A stretch of 64,000 nucleotides of DNA from Nautilia profundicola AmH (GTDB taxonomy: Bacteria > Campylobacterota > Campylobacteria > Campylobacterales > Nautiliaceae), in the NCBI RefSeq assembly GCF_000021725.1, contig NC_012115.1, positions 1,007,408 to 1,071,407 of the forward strand. The letters are read 5' to 3'. The position numbers and the translations under genes are program-made. Within the stretch, counting starts at the first letter, position 1. Each line of letters begins with the position of its first letter. Positions 43,531 through 52,024 of this stretch are shown in pieces. The notes beneath the pieces are model-generated. The model was not told the origin of the DNA, did not search any database, and saw only the letters and a list, made by a program, of their open reading frames with translations.

Positions 43531-43561
43531 ATTATAGCATATATTTTTCAAAAAGTGTCAA
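43531..43561 (-). promoter_or_regulatory. Promoter of the major pilin gene
   Basis: On the minus strand TTGACA (43556-43561) is followed after 19 bases by TGC-TATAAT (-10 at 43531-43536, extended form). The long spacer is offset by the extended -10. It lies 30 bases before the pilin ATG, which has AAAGGAG upstream. Confidence 0.65.
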
Positions 43562-43687
43562 CTGCTCTTCTTTTATTTAACATGGATTTAACAAACTTAA
43601 TATTTAAGTAAAATATATTTAACTAAAATGTTAAAATTTAATCTTACATGCAAGTTACAAATATTAATTGATTGATAGACATTAATT

Positions 43688-43894
43688 TTATTTTTTATCC
43701 AATTTTTGAAGAATATTTTTTATTTTTTTGTTAGTTTCAAACATCTCTTTTTTATTTTTTAATATCAAAAAAAGAAGCTCTTTCGGTGTGGGATGCTGAA
43801 TTTTTAAAAGATCTTCTTTTACAAATTCAAAAAATTCATCCTCAAGTTCTATTTCAAACTTTTCTCCTAAAACCGAGAGGGATATTTTTTTCAT
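43688..43894 (-). CDS. Small hypothetical protein, possibly ZapA-like
   Basis: 68 residues ([21 protein letters not shown]..., tail [14 protein letters not shown]). The opening strand-turn-strand pattern ([14 protein letters not shown]) faintly resembles ZapA-type proteins, but I cannot confirm that. It overlaps the coiled-coil gene upstream by 4 nt (43891-43894). The pair sits opposite uvrB. No membrane or signal segment. Confidence 0.5.
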   Translation of the reverse strand: MKKISLSVLGEKFEIELEDEFFEFVKEDLLKIQHPTPKELLFLILKNKKEMFETNKKIKNILQKLDKK

Positions 43895-44112
43895 TTGCCG
43901 AGAATTGCTTCGATTTTGCTTACAACTTCTTCAAGTTCTATTTCTTTAAGCGCCATTTTTTCTTTACATTCCAAAAGCTCAGTATCTTTTTCGGCAAGCA
44001 TTTCTTTTGTATTTTCAAGTTCAAGTTTTAAGTTTTCGTTTTCCTGTTGCAGTTCTTCGTATTTTTTCAATAAATTATCTATTTTTTCATTTAATTTACC
44101 AAGTAGGTCCAT
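43891..44112 (-). CDS. Small coiled-coil protein, ZapB-like in shape
   Basis: 73 residues forming an almost uninterrupted coiled coil ([33 protein letters not shown]), ending SKIEAILGK. Size and heptad pattern resemble cell-division factor ZapB, but coiled coils converge easily, so this is shape only. It shares a 4-nt overlap with the next small gene and lies head-to-head with uvrB across about 67 bases. Confidence 0.6.
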   Translation of the reverse strand: MDLLGKLNEKIDNLLKKYEELQQENENLKLELENTKEMLAEKDTELLECKEKMALKEIELEEVVSKIEAILGK

Positions 44113-44179
44113 TTTTATCCTTTATTTTTATATAATTTTATCAAACTTAAGTGACACAATTATAATAAAAAGGAGCGTT

Positions 44180-46210
44180 TTGTTCAAATTAAACTCAAAC
44201 TTCAAGCCTACAGGCGACCAGCCTCAGGCAATTGAAAAATTAAGCGGCTGTATAAAGCAAGGAAACAGATACAATACTTTAATAGGTGTTACGGGAAGCG
44301 GTAAAACATTTACAATGGCAAACATCATTCAAAAACTTCAAATCCCGACCCTTATACTTACACATAATAAAACCCTTGCCGCACAGCTTTATTCCGAATT
44401 TAAGGAATTTTTCCCTCAAAACCACGTGGAATACTTCATAAGCTATTACGATTATTATCAGCCTGAAGCATACCTTCCGAGACAGGATCTTTTTATTGAA
44501 AAAGACTCTTCAATCAACGCGGAACTTGAAAGGTTGAGAGTCAGTGCAACTGCTTCACTCTTAGAATATGACGACGTTATAGTAGTTGCGTCCGTTTCGG
44601 CCCTGTACGGACTCGGTAACCCGATCGAATATAAAAAAATGGTAGCCAAAATAGCCGTGGGAGATGAAATAAACCAGCGTCAGTTTATGATGAGGCTTCT
44701 TAGTATGGGTTACACAAGAAATGACAAATATTTTGAAAGAGGAAACTTCAGGGTAAACGGCGAAGTAATAGACATATTCCCTACATATTTTGAAGACGAC
44801 GTAATAAGAGTCGAGTTTTTTGGAGATGAAATAGACAGAATATATACGATTGATTATATGACAAACGAAAAACTCCAGGATCTTAAAGAAATCACAATCT
44901 ACGCCGCAAACCAGTTTATCGTAGGTGCCGACAGACTGGCTGAAGCCATACAGTCTATAGAAAAGGAGCTGGGAGAGAGACTGAAAGAATTTGAACAACA
45001 AGGAAAAATTATTGAACACCAAAGACTTAAACAAAGAACAGAATTCGACCTTGAAATGCTTGAAACAACGGGAACATGCAAAGGAATAGAAAACTATTCA
45101 AGACACCTTACAGGCAAAAAACCTGGAGAAACCCCGTATTCTTTACTTGATTACTTTGAAATAAAAGGAAAACCTTACCTTGTAATAGTGGATGAATCAC
45201 ACGTAAGCCTTCCTCAGTTTCGCGGGATGTACAACGGTGACAGGGCAAGAAAAGAAGTACTTGTGGAGTACGGATTCAGACTGCCAAGTGCGCTTGACAA
45301 CAGACCTTATAAATTTGATGAATTTATAAATAAAGCTCCTCATTATCTTTTCGTATCGGCAACTCCGGGAGAATATGAGCTTGAAATATCCACATGCGTG
45401 GCGGAGCAGATCATCCGCCCTACTGGACTGCTTGATCCGATAGTAGAACTGCTTCCAAGCCAAAACCAGGTGGCAACGCTTTTTGACAGAGCCAAAGAGG
45501 TAATTGAAAAAGGCGAAAAGGTACTTGTAACGACTCTTACTAAAAAAATGGCTGAGGAGCTTCAAAAATATTACCTTGAAATGGGACTGAAAGTTAAATA
45601 TATGCACTCTGACATTGACGTGGTGGAAAGAAACGAAATAATAAGAGGACTTAGAAGCGGTGAATTCGATATGCTAATCGGTATCAACCTCCTAAGAGAA
45701 GGTCTGGATCTTCCGGAAGTAAGCCTCGTAGCCATCCTTGATGCGGATAAGGAAGGGTTTTTAAGAAGCGAGACGAGTCTTATTCAAACAATGGGAAGAG
45801 CCGCAAGAAACGTAAACGGACGGGTATTGATGTTTGCAGGAAAAATAGAAGAGCCTGTAGTACTTGATGATGATCTTGAAGTGCTTGAAAAAATAAAAGA
45901 CAAAATCACAGGCTCAATGTACAGAGCAATCAAAACCACAATCACAAGACGTATCAAACAAAAAGAATATAATAAAAAGCATGGAATCATTCCAAAAAGT
46001 ACAATTAGAAAACTTGACAAATCACTAAAAGAAGAAGGATACGAAGCAATAGCCAAAGAGCTGAAAAACAAAAATAAAATTCCGGCCAAAGAGAAAAAAG
46101 CGATTATTGCAAAATTACGTAAAGAAATGAACGAAGCCGCAAAAGCACTCGAATTTGAAAAAGCAGCAATGCTAAGAGACAAGATTGAAGAGCTAAAGAA
46201 AATGAAATAA
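44180..46210 (+). CDS. uvrB: Excinuclease ABC subunit B
   Basis: 676 residues from the TTG at 44180, preceded by AGGAG. I chose this start because [21 protein letters not shown] is the normal UvrB N-terminus; the longer open frame back to 43895 covers two minus-strand genes and is Ser/Phe-rich. Motifs: Walker [15 protein letters not shown] near 36-49, the [12 protein letters not shown] beta-hairpin, helicase motifs (TRKMAEEL-like [48 protein letters not shown]) and a C-terminal UVR motif ([21 protein letters not shown]). It loads onto damage with UvrA and recruits UvrC. Confidence 0.96.
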   Translation: MFKLNSNFKPTGDQPQAIEKLSGCIKQGNRYNTLIGVTGSGKTFTMANIIQKLQIPTLILTHNKTLAAQLYSEFKEFFPQNHVEYFISYYDYYQPEAYLPRQDLFIEKDSSINAELERLRVSATASLLEYDDVIVVASVSALYGLGNPIEYKKMVAKIAVGDEINQRQFMMRLLSMGYTRNDKYFERGNFRVNGEVIDIFPTYFEDDVIRVEFFGDEIDRIYTIDYMTNEKLQDLKEITIYAANQFIVGADRLAEAIQSIEKELGERLKEFEQQGKIIEHQRLKQRTEFDLEMLETTGTCKGIENYSRHLTGKKPGETPYSLLDYFEIKGKPYLVIVDESHVSLPQFRGMYNGDRARKEVLVEYGFRLPSALDNRPYKFDEFINKAPHYLFVSATPGEYELEISTCVAEQIIRPTGLLDPIVELLPSQNQVATLFDRAKEVIEKGEKVLVTTLTKKMAEELQKYYLEMGLKVKYMHSDIDVVERNEIIRGLRSGEFDMLIGINLLREGLDLPEVSLVAILDADKEGFLRSETSLIQTMGRAARNVNGRVLMFAGKIEEPVVLDDDLEVLEKIKDKITGSMYRAIKTTITRRIKQKEYNKKHGIIPKSTIRKLDKSLKEEGYEAIAKELKNKNKIPAKEKKAIIAKLRKEMNEAAKALEFEKAAMLRDKIEELKKMK

Positions 46211-46219
46211 GGAGAAATA

Positions 46220-46660
46220 ATGGCAAATTTTGATATTAATTTACAATTATCTTTAACTTATCAAGATACGATTGATCGAATTGCCGATGCCAAAAAAAAT
46301 TTATTTGAAATAACTAAGTGGATAATAACTTTAAACTCCGGTGTACTTGGATTATTTTTCTCTGTAAACAAAGATTTTTCAATTTATTTTACTTTATTAC
46401 CTATTCTCATTGGAATAATTGGACTTTTATTGGAATATAGTATCTCTTATGAATTAAATGTTCATAGAAAAACTTTAGCAAACTTAAGAAAAAAAGTTGG
46501 AGGCTTAATATATGATATTAATAAAGAACAAGTAGATTTGATGTTAAAAAACAAAAAAACATCTCATAAATTTTATTACTTTTTTTATAAATTCAGTAAT
46601 TTTAGTATTATTATCTTTTCAAGTATTATAACTGCATTAATAATATTTTTTAATATTTAA
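46220..46660 (+). CDS. Small membrane protein of unknown function
   Basis: 146 residues. An N-terminal amphipathic stretch (SLTYQDTIDRIADAKKNLFEITKWIITLNS) is followed by two helices (GVLGLFFSVNKDFSIYFTLLPILIGIIGLLLEYSI), a polar segment rich in Lys/Asn (VHRKTLANLRKKVGGLIYDINKEQVDLMLKNKKTSHK) and a C-terminal helix (FSIIIFSSIITALIIFF). The layout resembles SLATT-type or RipA-like membrane effector proteins, but no family is certain. It is markedly more A/T-rich and uses more Asn/Ile codons than its neighbours uvrB and the carbonic anhydrase homologue, suggesting acquisition. AAGGAG precedes the ATG. Confidence 0.6.
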   Translation: MANFDINLQLSLTYQDTIDRIADAKKNLFEITKWIITLNSGVLGLFFSVNKDFSIYFTLLPILIGIIGLLLEYSISYELNVHRKTLANLRKKVGGLIYDINKEQVDLMLKNKKTSHKFYYFFYKFSNFSIIIFSSIITALIIFFNI

Positions 46661-46677
46661 AAATAAAAGGAAAAAAA

Positions 46678-47217
46678 ATGACTCTGCGCTATAAAGACGA
46701 CTTCCCTAAAATACATACCACCGCATGGATAGCTCCGAGCGCCGATATTATCGGTGATGTGGAAATCGGAGAAGATTCAAGTGTGTGGTTCGGGTGTGTT
46801 ATAAGAGGAGACGTGCATTACATCAAAATCGGAAAACGCACATCCATTCAGGATATGAGTATGATACACGTAACGCATTATGAAAAAGAAAAGAAAATAG
46901 GAGACGGTTTTCCGACTATTATAGGTGACGACGTAACAATAGCACACCGCGTAATGCTTCACGGTTGTAAAATCGGAAACGCATGCCTTATAGGTATGAG
47001 TGCCACAATCCTTGACGGTGCCGAAATCGGAGACGAATCGATCGTAGGAGCCGGAGCTTTGGTTACAGGCGGTAAAAAATTCCCTCCAAGAAGCCTGATT
47101 TTAGGATCTCCAGCCAAGGTCGTAAGGGAGCTTACCGACGAAGAAGTGGCGAATATATACAAAAACGCCGAAAATTACGTTAAATATAAAAATGATTATA
47201 TAAATTTTGTAAGGTAA
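46678..47217 (+). CDS. Gamma-class carbonic anhydrase family protein
   Basis: 179 residues of left-handed beta-helix hexapeptide repeats (IIGDVEIGEDSSVWFGCVIRGDV; IGKRTSIQDMSMIHVTH; IAHRVMLHGCKIGNACLIGM; GDESIVGAGALVTGG) with histidines at the places of the Zn ligands. The C-terminal helix VRELTDEEVANIYKNAENYV is typical. Many family members are YrdA-like and not proven active anhydrases. An active enzyme would interconvert CO2 and bicarbonate. It follows the small membrane protein and precedes mutS2 by 3 bases. Confidence 0.9.
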   Translation: MTLRYKDDFPKIHTTAWIAPSADIIGDVEIGEDSSVWFGCVIRGDVHYIKIGKRTSIQDMSMIHVTHYEKEKKIGDGFPTIIGDDVTIAHRVMLHGCKIGNACLIGMSATILDGAEIGDESIVGAGALVTGGKKFPPRSLILGSPAKVVRELTDEEVANIYKNAENYVKYKNDYINFVR

Positions 47218-47220
47218 CAT

Positions 47221-49386
47221 ATGATAAACAAATTAGACTTAGTCGAATACATAAACAAACTCACTTCCCTCTTTGCAAGGGAGAAGGATTATAAAATCCA
47301 GGGAAGTATCGAATCGCTTTACAAATACCTCCAAAAACTGCAAAACAGGGATTTTAACGCTCCTCCGAGCGTAAAAAACCTCGATACGGAGATAATGCAT
47401 CTTAAAAAATTCGGTGTGCTTAAACACGACCAGATTTTTGAATTTCTGAAAATCATACGTTATTTTATTTACCTCAAAACAAGAAACTGGCAGGACCTGT
47501 CCGAATGGTTTGATAAAATCGAAATCCCTCAGGACATTCTTGAAATAGACAAACACTACGATAAAAAAGGCGAGGTAATCGGCTTTGAAGAGCTCGATAT
47601 GATAAATGAACGTATAAAAGAGCTAAAAGCCCAAATCCGCCAGCAGTTATACAAATACATAAATTCAAAAAAACTTGAGCCGTTTTTGGTAGACAAACAG
47701 ATACACGTCCAAGGAGGTGAAGAAACCCTGCTTGTAAGAGGCGGATACAATAAAGTAATAAACGCCGAAATTCTCGGAAGAAGCCAAAGCGGATTTTTTT
47801 ACATCTTCCCGAAAACAATAGAAAAACTAAAAGAAAAAGAAGACAACCTCAAAAGCCAAAAAGAAGAGATACTATATGAAATTGCAAAAGAATTTTCAAA
47901 CAGGCTTAGAAAATGGACTAAATTTTTAGAATTTATAAACCGCGAATTTGACAAATTCGACCACATACAGGCCCGTATTTTTATGGCAAAAAACGAAAAT
48001 CTTGAATTTATACTGCCGAGTAAAACCAAAAAAATGGTGCTGAAAAACTTCTGCCACCCTGCCCTTAACGAATGTAAACCTATAAACCTTGAATGGGACA
48101 AGCAGGTGCTGATTATCACGGGTGTAAACGCCGGGGGTAAAACGATGCTTTTAAAATCAATCCTGAGCTCAGCTTATATGGCAAAACACCTGCTTCCTAT
48201 GAAAATCAGGGAAAATTCCATAATCCCATCGTTTAAAGAGATAAAACCGATAATCGACGATCCGCAAAACGTAAAAAACGACATTTCAACATTTGCAGGA
48301 AGAATTAAAGAGTTTAAAGAAGTCTTTTTCAAAGAAAATTACCTTATAGGCGTGGATGAGATTGAACTCGGAACGGACGCCAACGAAGCGGCGAGTCTAT
48401 TTAAGGTGATAATTGAAGAGATTATGAAAAAAAACCGAATAGTCATCACAACCCACCACAAACGCCTTGCGACGCTTCTTGCACAAAACGAAGAAGTGGA
48501 GCTTCTCGCCGCAATTTACGATGAAAAAAACCAAAAACCGACCTATGAATTTATAAAAGGAACCATCGGTAAAAGTTACGCGTTTGAAACGGCAAAAAGA
48601 TACGGAATTCCGTTTAACATCATAGAAAAAGCCAAAAAAGAATACAGCGACGATCTTGAAAAACTTGATGTACTTATAGAAAAATCGGCGGCTCTTGAAT
48701 TTGAACAAAAACAAAAAATCAAAGAGCTTGAAAGCGAACTTGAAGACGTTAAACTTCTAAAAGAATCTCTAATCCGTCAAAAAGAGGAGTTTAACGAAAC
48801 CATAGAAAAAGAAAAAAATCGCCTTTTAAAAGAATATAATGAAGCAATTAAAAAAGCAAAAGAAGCCATAAGGGCCAAATCCGTAAAAGACGCACACAGG
48901 GCCCTTAACGAAGCAAATAAAGTTCGCTCAAACATAAAAGTCAAAAAAAGCGAAATTAATAAAGAGTTTAAAGTCGGCGACACGGTCAAATACTTTACAA
49001 GCATAGGGGAAATACTCGATATAAAAGGCAAAAACGCTCTTGTTGACATAGACGGTAAAAAACTCTGGATTCCAAAAAACAGCCTTGAGCCGTACAGACT
49101 GCCTAAAAAAGCAAAAGCACAGATCATTAAACCGAAAGCCTCCAAAGTCGACATTAAACTCGATCTTCACGGTATGAGGCTTGAAGAAGCGCTTGAAAAA
49201 ACCGAAGAGTATTTAAATAACGCTGCTCTTGCAGGACTCGAAGAAGTATGGATTTATCACGGAATGGGTAAAGGAATACTTGCCAAAGGAATTACTGAGC
49301 TTTTAAAACAGCACCCTCTTGTAAAAGAATTTCACGACGCACCTCCGCATATGGGAGGGTACGGAGCTAAAATCGTCAAACTTTAA
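47221..49386 (+). CDS. mutS2: Endonuclease MutS2
   Basis: 721 residues. The MutS core has a DNA-clamp region, Walker A TGVNAGGKTML near 298-309, GVDEIELGTDANEA (Walker B area) and the TTHHKRL signature. A long coiled segment (485-590) is followed by a KOW-like patch (KEFKVGDTVKYFTSIGEILDIKG) and a C-terminal Smr nuclease domain (IKLDLHGMRLEEALEKTEEYL; IYHGMGKGILAKG) from about 645. It lacks the mismatch-recognition domain of MutS1. MutS2 is implicated in suppressing recombination or rescuing collided ribosomes. It is directly after the gamma-CA homologue. Confidence 0.96.
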   Translation: MINKLDLVEYINKLTSLFAREKDYKIQGSIESLYKYLQKLQNRDFNAPPSVKNLDTEIMHLKKFGVLKHDQIFEFLKIIRYFIYLKTRNWQDLSEWFDKIEIPQDILEIDKHYDKKGEVIGFEELDMINERIKELKAQIRQQLYKYINSKKLEPFLVDKQIHVQGGEETLLVRGGYNKVINAEILGRSQSGFFYIFPKTIEKLKEKEDNLKSQKEEILYEIAKEFSNRLRKWTKFLEFINREFDKFDHIQARIFMAKNENLEFILPSKTKKMVLKNFCHPALNECKPINLEWDKQVLIITGVNAGGKTMLLKSILSSAYMAKHLLPMKIRENSIIPSFKEIKPIIDDPQNVKNDISTFAGRIKEFKEVFFKENYLIGVDEIELGTDANEAASLFKVIIEEIMKKNRIVITTHHKRLATLLAQNEEVELLAAIYDEKNQKPTYEFIKGTIGKSYAFETAKRYGIPFNIIEKAKKEYSDDLEKLDVLIEKSAALEFEQKQKIKELESELEDVKLLKESLIRQKEEFNETIEKEKNRLLKEYNEAIKKAKEAIRAKSVKDAHRALNEANKVRSNIKVKKSEINKEFKVGDTVKYFTSIGEILDIKGKNALVDIDGKKLWIPKNSLEPYRLPKKAKAQIIKPKASKVDIKLDLHGMRLEEALEKTEEYLNNAALAGLEEVWIYHGMGKGILAKGITELLKQHPLVKEFHDAPPHMGGYGAKIVKL

Positions 49387-49465
49387 CTTTTTCTCTTTTT
49401 AGCTTAGTAAAATAAACTTATATGAAACACAATACAATCAAAGTGAATAAAATAATAAATGATTA

Positions 49466-49477
49466 GTGTCAGGCACC
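49466..49477. repeat. REP-like 12-mer, copy 2
   Basis: GTGTCAGGCACC lies in the 278-base gap between mutS2 and the cyclophilin gene. Its reverse complement GGTGCCTGACAC differs from the copy at 32238-32249 in two bases. Apart from this and the terminator at 49627-49655 I see nothing in the gap. Confidence 0.35.
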
Positions 49478-49626
49478 TCATGTTTGTTGAAGAAATTTTT
49501 GATATGGTTCAGTAAGAGAGAATTATTTTCAATTGTTTTTTTTAATTTCAATTTTTCTAATTATATGTATATTGCAGTTATAAAAGATCTGATTCAAAAT
49601 TTATACAATAACATTTAATACTAAAT

Positions 49627-49655
49627 AAAGTGACAGCTTACAAAACTGTCACTTT
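49627..49655 (-). terminator. Terminator of the cyclophilin gene
   Basis: A 10-bp stem, AAAGTGACAG (49627-49636) and CTGTCACTTT (49646-49655), with a 9-base loop. On the minus strand it directly follows the stop and is followed by ATTTAGTAT, so the T-tract is weak. It may work in both directions. Confidence 0.7.
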
Positions 49656-49664
49656 ATCCTTAAA

Positions 49665-50189
49665 TTAATCTCTTTTTTCATAAATCTCTATAGTTTTGAT
49701 TTCATCGTTTTTTTTGATTGAATCAAGTACTTTAAAGCTCTCTTCATCACCCTCTTCTATACCGCCGAATACAGTATGAACCCCGTCAAGATGAGGACAG
49801 TCTGTAAAACAGATAAAAAACTGGCTGCCTCCCGTATCTTTTCCGGCATGAGCCATTGAAAGGGAGCCTCTTTTGTGAACTTGTTTCGGTGCATCCGTTT
49901 CACACTCTATCGCCCATCCCGGACCTCCGGTACCGGGCATTCCTTTGGCTCCATCTTTTGAATTAGGACATCCTCCCTGCGCCATAAAACCCGGAATGAC
50001 TCTGTGAAATTTAAGTCCGTCGTAAAATCCTTCTTTTGCAAGATGTGCGAAGTTTGCCACCGTATTAGGCGTAGCTTCAGGGAAAAGTTTTACCCAAATA
50101 TCACCTTTATCGGTTACAATTTTTGCGTAATTGTTTTTTTCAACATCGCTTAAATCATATTTTTTAAGTTCTTTTTTTAATCCGAACAT
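49665..50189 (-). CDS. Peptidyl-prolyl cis-trans isomerase (cyclophilin type)
   Basis: 174 residues, cyclophilin fold: AKIVTDKGDIWVKLFPEATPNTVANF, FHRVIPGFMAQGGCP (catalytic Arg), GSLSMAHAGKDTGGSQFFICF and HLDGVHTVFGGIEEGDE. It isomerises X-Pro bonds to help protein folding. No signal peptide, so cytoplasmic. AAGGAG precedes the ATG. It stands alone between a terminator and the hairpin element at 50221-50369. Confidence 0.96.
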   Translation of the reverse strand: MFGLKKELKKYDLSDVEKNNYAKIVTDKGDIWVKLFPEATPNTVANFAHLAKEGFYDGLKFHRVIPGFMAQGGCPNSKDGAKGMPGTGGPGWAIECETDAPKQVHKRGSLSMAHAGKDTGGSQFFICFTDCPHLDGVHTVFGGIEEGDEESFKVLDSIKKNDEIKTIEIYEKRD

Positions 50190-50220
50190 TTTATCTCCTT
50201 ATATAAAAATTAACGTAAAA

Positions 50221-50369
50221 GTAAACAAATGACAGCGTTGCGAAATTTAGTGAAAAATTTTGCGTATAAAAAATTGCACCTACCCGAAGGGCAGCCATAG
50301 CTGTTTGCAATTTTTAGCAAAATTTAAACGTTATTAAGCAAAATAAGCTCTCAGCTGTCATTGTTTAAC
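50221..50369. other. Nested inverted-repeat element (MITE-like or structured RNA)
   Basis: A 149-base block between the cyclophilin and thioredoxin genes. Its ends, GTAAACAAATGACAGC (50221-50236) and GCTGTCATTGTTTAAC (50354-50369), are near-perfect inverted repeats. Inside are two further inverted pairs, AAATTTTGC/GCAAAATTT and AAAAATTGCA/TGCAATTTTT, in nested order, with a GC-rich tip ACCCGAAGGG and CAGCCATAGCTG. The whole can fold into one long hairpin. No coding frame is supported. It could be a small mobile element or a structured RNA. Confidence 0.7.
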
Positions 50370-50406
50370 TTTGAAGTTAAACTTAATAGAATTATACCAA
50401 ATTTAT

Positions 50407-50435
50407 TTGACAATTGATACAAAAGTTTATATAAT
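50407..50435 (+). promoter_or_regulatory. Consensus promoter of the thioredoxin gene
   Basis: A perfect sigma-70 consensus: TTGACA (50407-50412), 17-base spacer, TATAAT (50430-50435), 31 bases before the thioredoxin ATG. A 9-bp palindrome GTTTAACTT/AAGTTAAAC (50363-50382) lies just upstream and may be an operator or part of the hairpin element's edge. Confidence 0.85.
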
Positions 50436-50466
50436 AGCGCTAAAGTTTTTTGATAAAGGAGTGAGA

Positions 50467-50907
50467 ATGAGTGATATAGTTATTGCATGTCCACATTGTA
50501 AAAGTTTAAATAAATTACCTAAAAAAGACGAATATAAAAAAGCGGTATGCGGAGTATGTAAGGGCAACCTTCTTGAGAATAAAGCCATTTCCGTTGACAG
50601 TTACGACGAGTTTCAAAAAATAGTAAACTCTGTAACAGTTCCTGTGATTATTGATTTCTGGGCTGAATGGTGCGGTCCGTGCCAGATGTTTGCACCAATA
50701 TTTAATAAAGTAGCGGGAAGTTTTCCGCTTCAGGCTCAATTTATTAAAGTCAACACAGACAAAAACCAACAAGCAGCCATGCAGTTTGGAATTAGAAGTA
50801 TTCCTACAATAGTAGCTCTAAAAGACGGAGTGGAAATAGACAGAGCCATGGGTGCATTGGATGAATTTAGTTTTAGTATGTGGGTAGATAAGATAGTTGA
50901 AAGTTAA
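50467..50907 (+). CDS. trxC: Thioredoxin 2-like protein with N-terminal zinc ribbon
   Basis: 146 residues from the ATG at 50467 (AAAGGAG upstream); a longer frame from 50371 would cover the promoter and is rejected. CPHC at 9-12 and CGVC further on form a zinc ribbon, then the thioredoxin fold with active site WAEWCGPCQMF and the cis-Pro motif IRSIPTIVAL. It reduces protein disulfides in the cytoplasm. The zinc-ribbon form is called TrxC or Trx2 in other bacteria. The last codon and stop (AGTTAA) sit in a heptamer array. Confidence 0.93.
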   Translation: MSDIVIACPHCKSLNKLPKKDEYKKAVCGVCKGNLLENKAISVDSYDEFQKIVNSVTVPVIIDFWAEWCGPCQMFAPIFNKVAGSFPLQAQFIKVNTDKNQQAAMQFGIRSIPTIVALKDGVEIDRAMGALDEFSFSMWVDKIVES

Positions 50908-50957
50908 AAATGTAAAGTGAAAAGTGATTTAAACTTTTCACTTTTAACTCTTCATTG
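50895..50957. repeat. Inverted pair of heptamer arrays between trxC and queA
   Basis: Left units such as AGTTGAA, AGTTAAA, AATGTAA, AGTGAAA and AGTGATT face right units TTTTCAC, TTTTAAC, TCTTCAT and TGTGCAC, period 7. The two arms can pair as an imperfect hairpin. It lies between the convergent ends of trxC and queA and contains the trxC stop; a terminator role is plausible. Confidence 0.85.
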
Positions 50958-50962
50958 TGCAC

Positions 50963-52006
50963 TCATATAATGAGCATTGCGTCTCCGTAGCTGTAAAAAC
51001 GGTATTCGTTTTTTATGGCTTCTTCATATAGTTCAAGAGTTTTTTTTCTTCCTATAAATGCAGCTACAAGCATAATAAGCGTAGATTTTGGCAAATGAAA
51101 GTTTGTGAGAAGATGATTTACTCTAATCGGAGGATTCAGAGGGTTTAAAAACAGATCGCACTCGCCTGAGAGTTTACCCGTCCTCGCATAATATTCCACA
51201 GTTCTTGTAACGGTTGTCCCGACTGCTACTATTTCTTCACTGCCATCAAGCACCCTTGCGGTATCTTCAGGTATTTCAAAAAATTCACTGTGCATTTTAT
51301 GCTCTCTTATATCCTCAACATCCACCGGTTTAAACGTACCGGCTCCCACATGCAGGGTTAAATATGATTTTTTATCTATTTTATTTAAAAGCTCGTCCGT
51401 AAAATGTAAGCTCGCTGTAGGAGCGGCAACTGCTCCTTCTTTTTTGGCAAATACTGTCTGGTATTCTTTTTCGTCTATTTTTTCATCTTCTCTTTTAATA
51501 TACGGAGGAAGCGGAACATGCCCTATTTCTTCAAGAATTTTTACTAACTGTAAAAAATCAATTTCTTTTTCAGTTTTACATTTTTCACTTTTCACTTTAA
51601 ACTTCACCACCCTGCTTCCGTCATCAAGCAGTTCAACGACCTCTGCCATAAGTCCCTTGTCAAAAAAAAGTCTGCTTCCCGGTTTAACTTTACCTCTTAT
51701 GTATACAAGATAACCGTCTCTATAAGGTCTGTTAAGAAGCAGTTCAACCTTTCCGCCGGTTTCTTTTGTTCCGAAAATTCTGGCCTTTATAACTTTTGTA
51801 TTATTAAATATAAAATGAGATTCACCCACAAAATCAAGTATATTTCTAAACACTGTATGTGTAATTCTGTCTGTTTTTCTATCATAAACGAGAAGTTTGG
51901 CACTATCCCGGGGAGTTACGGGATATCTGGCTATTAAATTTTCAGGCAGGTTATAATCGTATGATGATACCAATACATCCTTATTAATCAGTTGATCACT
52001 TTTCAT
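50963..52006 (-). CDS. queA: S-adenosylmethionine:tRNA ribosyltransferase-isomerase
   Basis: 347 residues with QueA motifs: DYNLPENLIARYPVTPRDSAKLLV, ILDFVGESHFIFNNTKVIKARIFG, GHVPLPPYIKREDE, GAVAAPTASLHFTDELL, HVGAGTFKPV and TVTRTVEYYAR...NHLLTNFHLPKSTLIMLVAAFIG. It forms epoxyqueuosine from preQ1-tRNA. The start ATG (52004-52006) lies in a heptamer array, so MKSDQLINKDV is an unusual N-terminus; a later TTG is possible. A second array inside the gene adds about VKSEKCKTEK in frame near residue 140. Confidence 0.93.
   Translation of the reverse strand: MKSDQLINKDVLVSSYDYNLPENLIARYPVTPRDSAKLLVYDRKTDRITHTVFRNILDFVGESHFIFNNTKVIKARIFGTKETGGKVELLLNRPYRDGYLVYIRGKVKPGSRLFFDKGLMAEVVELLDDGSRVVKFKVKSEKCKTEKEIDFLQLVKILEEIGHVPLPPYIKREDEKIDEKEYQTVFAKKEGAVAAPTASLHFTDELLNKIDKKSYLTLHVGAGTFKPVDVEDIREHKMHSEFFEIPEDTARVLDGSEEIVAVGTTVTRTVEYYARTGKLSGECDLFLNPLNPPIRVNHLLTNFHLPKSTLIMLVAAFIGRKKTLELYEEAIKNEYRFYSYGDAMLII
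51571..51605. repeat. Heptamer array inside queA
   Basis: Units CAGTTTT, ACATTTT, TCACTTT, TCACTTT and AAACTTC follow at exact 7-base steps. On the coding strand they give the Lys-rich stretch FKVKSEKCKTEKE within QueA, in frame, at a place where a short surface loop would be expected. Confidence 0.85.
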
Positions 52007-52024
52007 TTTTCACTTTTAACTTCA
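51997..52024. repeat. Heptamer array at the start of queA
   Basis: Units CACTTTT, CATTTTT, CACTTTT and AACTTCA span the queA start codon and its ribosome-binding region, up to the pilT stop. The array may have replaced the original translation start; no purine-rich Shine-Dalgarno stronger than AAGTGAAAAATG is present on the coding strand. Confidence 0.75.

Noticed and set aside
43895-44179. 5' extension of the uvrB reading frame
   Set aside because: It overlaps two credible minus-strand genes and reads as low-complexity Ser/Phe; the TTG at 44180 has AGGAG and gives the normal UvrB N-terminus.
49387-49664. Hidden small gene in the mutS2-cyclophilin gap
   Set aside because: No frame with a ribosome site and plausible composition was found; only a terminator and a REP-like motif are seen.
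50371-50466. 5' extension of the thioredoxin frame
   Set aside because: It would cover the consensus promoter. The ATG at 50467 has a ribosome site and starts the zinc ribbon.
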